Shown: positions 20,701-22,281 of the stretch, in pieces | How the letters are laid out: each line of letters begins with the position of its first letter | Position numbering within the stretch: position 1 is the first letter of the stretch | IMG/VR virus record: IMGVR_UViG_3300030380_004261 | Location: 1-22,281 of that record | Length of the DNA stretch: 22,281 nucleotides | Direction: 5' to 3' (one strand) | From: a virus | Translations under genes and position numbers: made by a program | The notes under the pieces: model-generated | Databases searched by the model: none | What the model saw: only the letters and a program-made list of their open reading frames with translations | What the model was told of the DNA's origin: nothing

Positions 20701-22281
20701 TGAGTGCTTGTAGGAACGGCACTGAAGCGTTTTATGCTTCTCTTGGCAGCTTCTTGTGGGAAAGCAGTTCTCACCGTGTACATGGCTCTCCTTGTGTCTG
20801 TAGGAGCCTGATACATCAGTGATAGCTTTATAGGTGGGTACTTCTTAGGTCTATTGTTTGCCCATGTGATATCAAAGTCATTACCTCGTGTTGATGGCTC
20901 TATGACTATAGTACCAGGTTGACCATTACCATACTCTTGCTCAACCAACTTTCTAAGCATGGTGTATATAACTCTATCAGGTTCTTGCTTTGTAGCTTCT
21001 CGAAGCTCTATGTCATGACCACGACTTGTAATGTGCCAAGCACCATAGCCACCCTCACGACCATCTTCTAATACAACATTATCACCTTCCTTGAAGGTAA
21101 TCGGTATAACATCACCATTTGTCTCTCTTACATATCCATAGGCATATCTCAGCATACTCTCACTTAGCTGCCTCTTGTAGGTGTCAGGAGACTTGGTAAA
21201 ATCAATCGGTATCTCTCGCATGATCTCAGGATCAGCAGGTTTAACTGCTCTTCGAGAATATTTAACTCTTGGTGTTACAACCTGTTTCTCCATCTCCTTC
21301 ATCGCATCAAACAGTTTGTTCATGTCCTCCTGTGGAGCAACATCGAACAAAGTCGGAGTATCTGGAACAGTATCTGATTTAATAGCCCTAGCTTTAGCTT
21401 TGGCTTTCTCACTTATTTCTAACAGTTCTTCTCTTGGTGGGGGATCAGGGTCTAAATAAACTTGAGATTCATCAAAAGCAACAAAATCGTTTTTAATAAT
21501 ATTACCTTTTTCATCACGAAAAAATATGTTTAAGCCATCATGTCCTTTTTCTTTTGCCTCTGCTACTTTTACAGCTTCTTTTTCTCTAGTAAAATTAGTA
21601 TCCCTTACATCAACTTCCATAGGGTTCTTAATATCGAATCTTAAATTATAAACCTCACCTTGCCATGTATTAGGATTTAATTGATCTTCTGCGCTTTTAA
21701 CTAATTTCCCTGCAAATTGCTCTGCTGTTTCAACGGAGGTTGTTCCCCAAGAATCTCCAAGAGGATTAAAAAATTTATCAAGACCTCTTGTGGTACGACC
21801 TTGTAAAACTGGTATTGCAGTTAAAGGTATTTCTCTCTTAGAGAGTTTTTTTACTGATTCTTTTGATGGTTGAGCAACAGGTGATTCTTTCGAATCAAAG
21901 GTTTCTTCTTTTACATCATTACTAGGTCTTTTTCTTTCCCCTACTTTACCAGTTCTTATGCCATCAAATATTTCATCAACAGACCTAAAACCATTATCAG
22001 AGTGTGCTTTGAATATAGACTTAAAGAAGTCTTTAAATCGCTGTAGTAATGTCCTTGGCTTCCCTGCAAGTTTAATCTTGCCATCCATAGCATCACGGAA
22101 TAACTCAGCTATAGCTTCTTCCTCTTGACCACTTTGATCTAAATCAGGATATAGCCTCTTGGCTCTATCAAGATAAGTGTAGTTTCTCTTGAGAAGTTTC
22201 TTGCCGTCCTTGAATACATAATTTCTTTCTGTGGCTGCCTTTACAAGAATCTTGTACTCAGAATCAGTGAATAACCCAAGG
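17757..22281 (-). CDS. Giant polyvalent virion protein (ART, nuclease-like, LPD38), N-terminus outside window
   Basis: 1507 codons are open from the window edge to 17757; an internal ATG at 22088 is not a true start because the frame continues (EEEAIAELFRDA precedes it). Counting from that ATG: about 85-215 resembles an ADP-ribosyltransferase of polyvalent proteins (LQGRTTRG, WGTTSVETAEQFAG, GHDGLNIFF, FVAFDESQV). About 300-447 resembles the BECR-type nuclease of phage proteins (GGYGAWHITSRGHDIEL, MYTVRTAFP). About 880-1290 is LPD38-like (NRFLASVNTSYNPAFIIPNFSRD, FINSFYLFYNASIQGTFAAL). The last 110 residues are a charged coiled coil. Such proteins are packaged and ejected to act in the host. 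Confidence 0.8.
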   Translation of the reverse strand, partial: LGLFTDSEYKILVKAATERNYVFKDGKKLLKRNYTYLDRAKRLYPDLDQSGQEEEAIAELFRDAMDGKIKLAGKPRTLLQRFKDFFKSIFKAHSDNGFRSVDEIFDGIRTGKVGERKRPSNDVKEETFDSKESPVAQPSKESVKKLSKREIPLTAIPVLQGRTTRGLDKFFNPLGDSWGTTSVETAEQFAGKLVKSAEDQLNPNTWQGEVYNLRFDIKNPMEVDVRDTNFTREKEAVKVAEAKEKGHDGLNIFFRDEKGNIIKNDFVAFDESQVYLDPDPPPREELLEISEKAKAKARAIKSDTVPDTPTLFDVAPQEDMNKLFDAMKEMEKQVVTPRVKYSRRAVKPADPEIMREIPIDFTKSPDTYKRQLSESMLRYAYGYVRETNGDVIPITFKEGDNVVLEDGREGGYGAWHITSRGHDIELREATKQEPDRVIYTMLRKLVEQEYGNGQPGTIVIEPSTRGNDFDITWANNRPKKYPPIKLSLMYQAPTDTRRAMYTVRTAFPQEAAKRSIKRFSAVPTSTQPTFGDITTNVGNDITYTDSLQFIEKIIRGGTLGFASKKKSRDLAESFIKKFQDSMIPVGIMLDELRAKGLTIKEAFDPYMKEVNSHGIAGNLIKNNKDQRFDPLNIGIDGLDVTDTDISNVIAASKRDNPSKTSFLDEQIKAGKNKKMAFFESYLYAKHAQERNAYVLEKTSSEKSKIDPIDNGSGMTNQESQAILNWFEGYRNIRNVRQLDSQVRSIVDNTNKVRQDGQLSPIFDIETDPETGRKKETFPNYVPLRGSLDEGDETTEIVNRKPKQTKGREDPRIKGRSKYATDIVGNLISQNMSAIRRAEHNKIGLSMLKLIEEGGVPVQEYAEVMERTPVVKAVDGRTGVISSRPQTPQEIANDPSVLIVKRFDPEKSTEANKVVEEVAIQFTDPRIAKALRGDGVFSPTNSAGVVRGAARINRFLASVNTSYNPAFIIPNFSRDLITASINIAQYDVPNVQRDLLKNVPSAMRGIKRAVFNNDTTSEDAKIYLEFVEAGGQNILNQVTTLADQVSDIRNTVGKISKNPVINNFKKLGSLLENTNVVAENAMRVATFKTLRQKGFSKERAAQAARNVTVNFAKTGEIGRFINSFYLFYNASIQGTFAALQAATRSKKVRTMWAGLIAYGLMQDQLMSAFSDEDEDGNLVYDKIPDYVLEHNLIIPDLLQITDRSVISIPFPYGFNMAMNTGRSISRWSRGGYTAGQAANSMEGTLYEIINPFGGTESFLNFVMPTVADPFISVAQNYDYAGRPIFKEPSQFGIGKPDSQLYWNSTTNLSKGITEFLNEITGGSKGVSGVIDVNPAIMDFWIEYTVGGLGRFVNNVGDLAVGAVVGDPDGLLQKGFTEDNVRRLPVARKFIYSVSEREDVGAFVKKRDRVLTALNELKRTAKQGDREGYKKAQGKFKDELSIAGQIKSLDNARNRLMRQRNQVQQNEKMDKDRKQKLIERYNEGIQDIVARANMVMRDIEVSFLEDLLN

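Noticed and set aside
1-22281. CRISPR array or insertion sequence
   Set aside because: The only regular repeats are the short 17-bp palindrome units and single hairpins; there are no spacers, transposase genes or terminal inverted repeats.

Overview
The window is a piece of an AT-rich tailed bacteriophage genome, most likely an uncultured marine phage. The recognisable hallmark genes are a P22-type portal, a large terminase with an upstream HNH protein, a small terminase, a Twinkle-like primase-helicase, RusA, a PD-(D/E)XK exonuclease, a DUF1071/Sak3 annealing protein, a SleB-type lysin and part of a giant polyvalent protein. The portal sequence is of the kind I associate with environmental marine (uvMED-like) phages. 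A P22-like portal suggests a short-tailed virion. The host cannot be read from the sequence. I see no integrase, lysogeny repressor, DNA polymerase, tRNA or CRISPR array here.

Layout. (1) 1-3492, minus strand: partial portal, two small proteins sharing a Gly-rich C-terminal motif, TerL, HNH. (2) 3500-4050: a regulatory and structural stretch with tandem palindromes, one plus-strand membrane/coiled-coil gene, a 36-nt alternating purine-pyrimidine run and a G-rich tract. (3) 4052-4525, minus: TerS. (4) 4626-12700, plus: a promoter, a roughly 350-nt non-coding leader and about 25 small genes. Most of these are orphans. ArdC, a DUF7694 protein, Cys-rich proteins, the SleB lysin and a one-TM holin candidate stand out. 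A second consensus promoter lies at 8599. (5) 12700-12968: hairpins and facing terminators. (6) 12969-15279, minus: primase-helicase and RusA. (7) 15306-17760, plus: exonuclease, small gene, Sak3 annealing protein, SSB-like protein, small gene. (8) 17757-22281, minus: C-terminal 1507 residues of a polyvalent protein with ART-like, nuclease-like and LPD38-like regions; its N-terminus is outside the window.

How the parts fit. The plus-strand genes share an unusually uniform leader (AAGGAAAATCAAA-ATG or close variants) and three sigma70-like promoters near copies of TGTTSAACA. Two leftward modules, HNH-TerL and helicase, are instead preceded by arrays of a different palindrome (core ATGGTATACCAT) repeating every 17 bp. 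This suggests two separately controlled transcription programmes: rightward early/host-takeover and recombination genes, and leftward packaging and replication genes. The accessory block also carries three copies of one intergenic hairpin, three probable pairs of related small genes, and an RNA segment complementary to the shared leader. These are the best candidates for undescribed biology.
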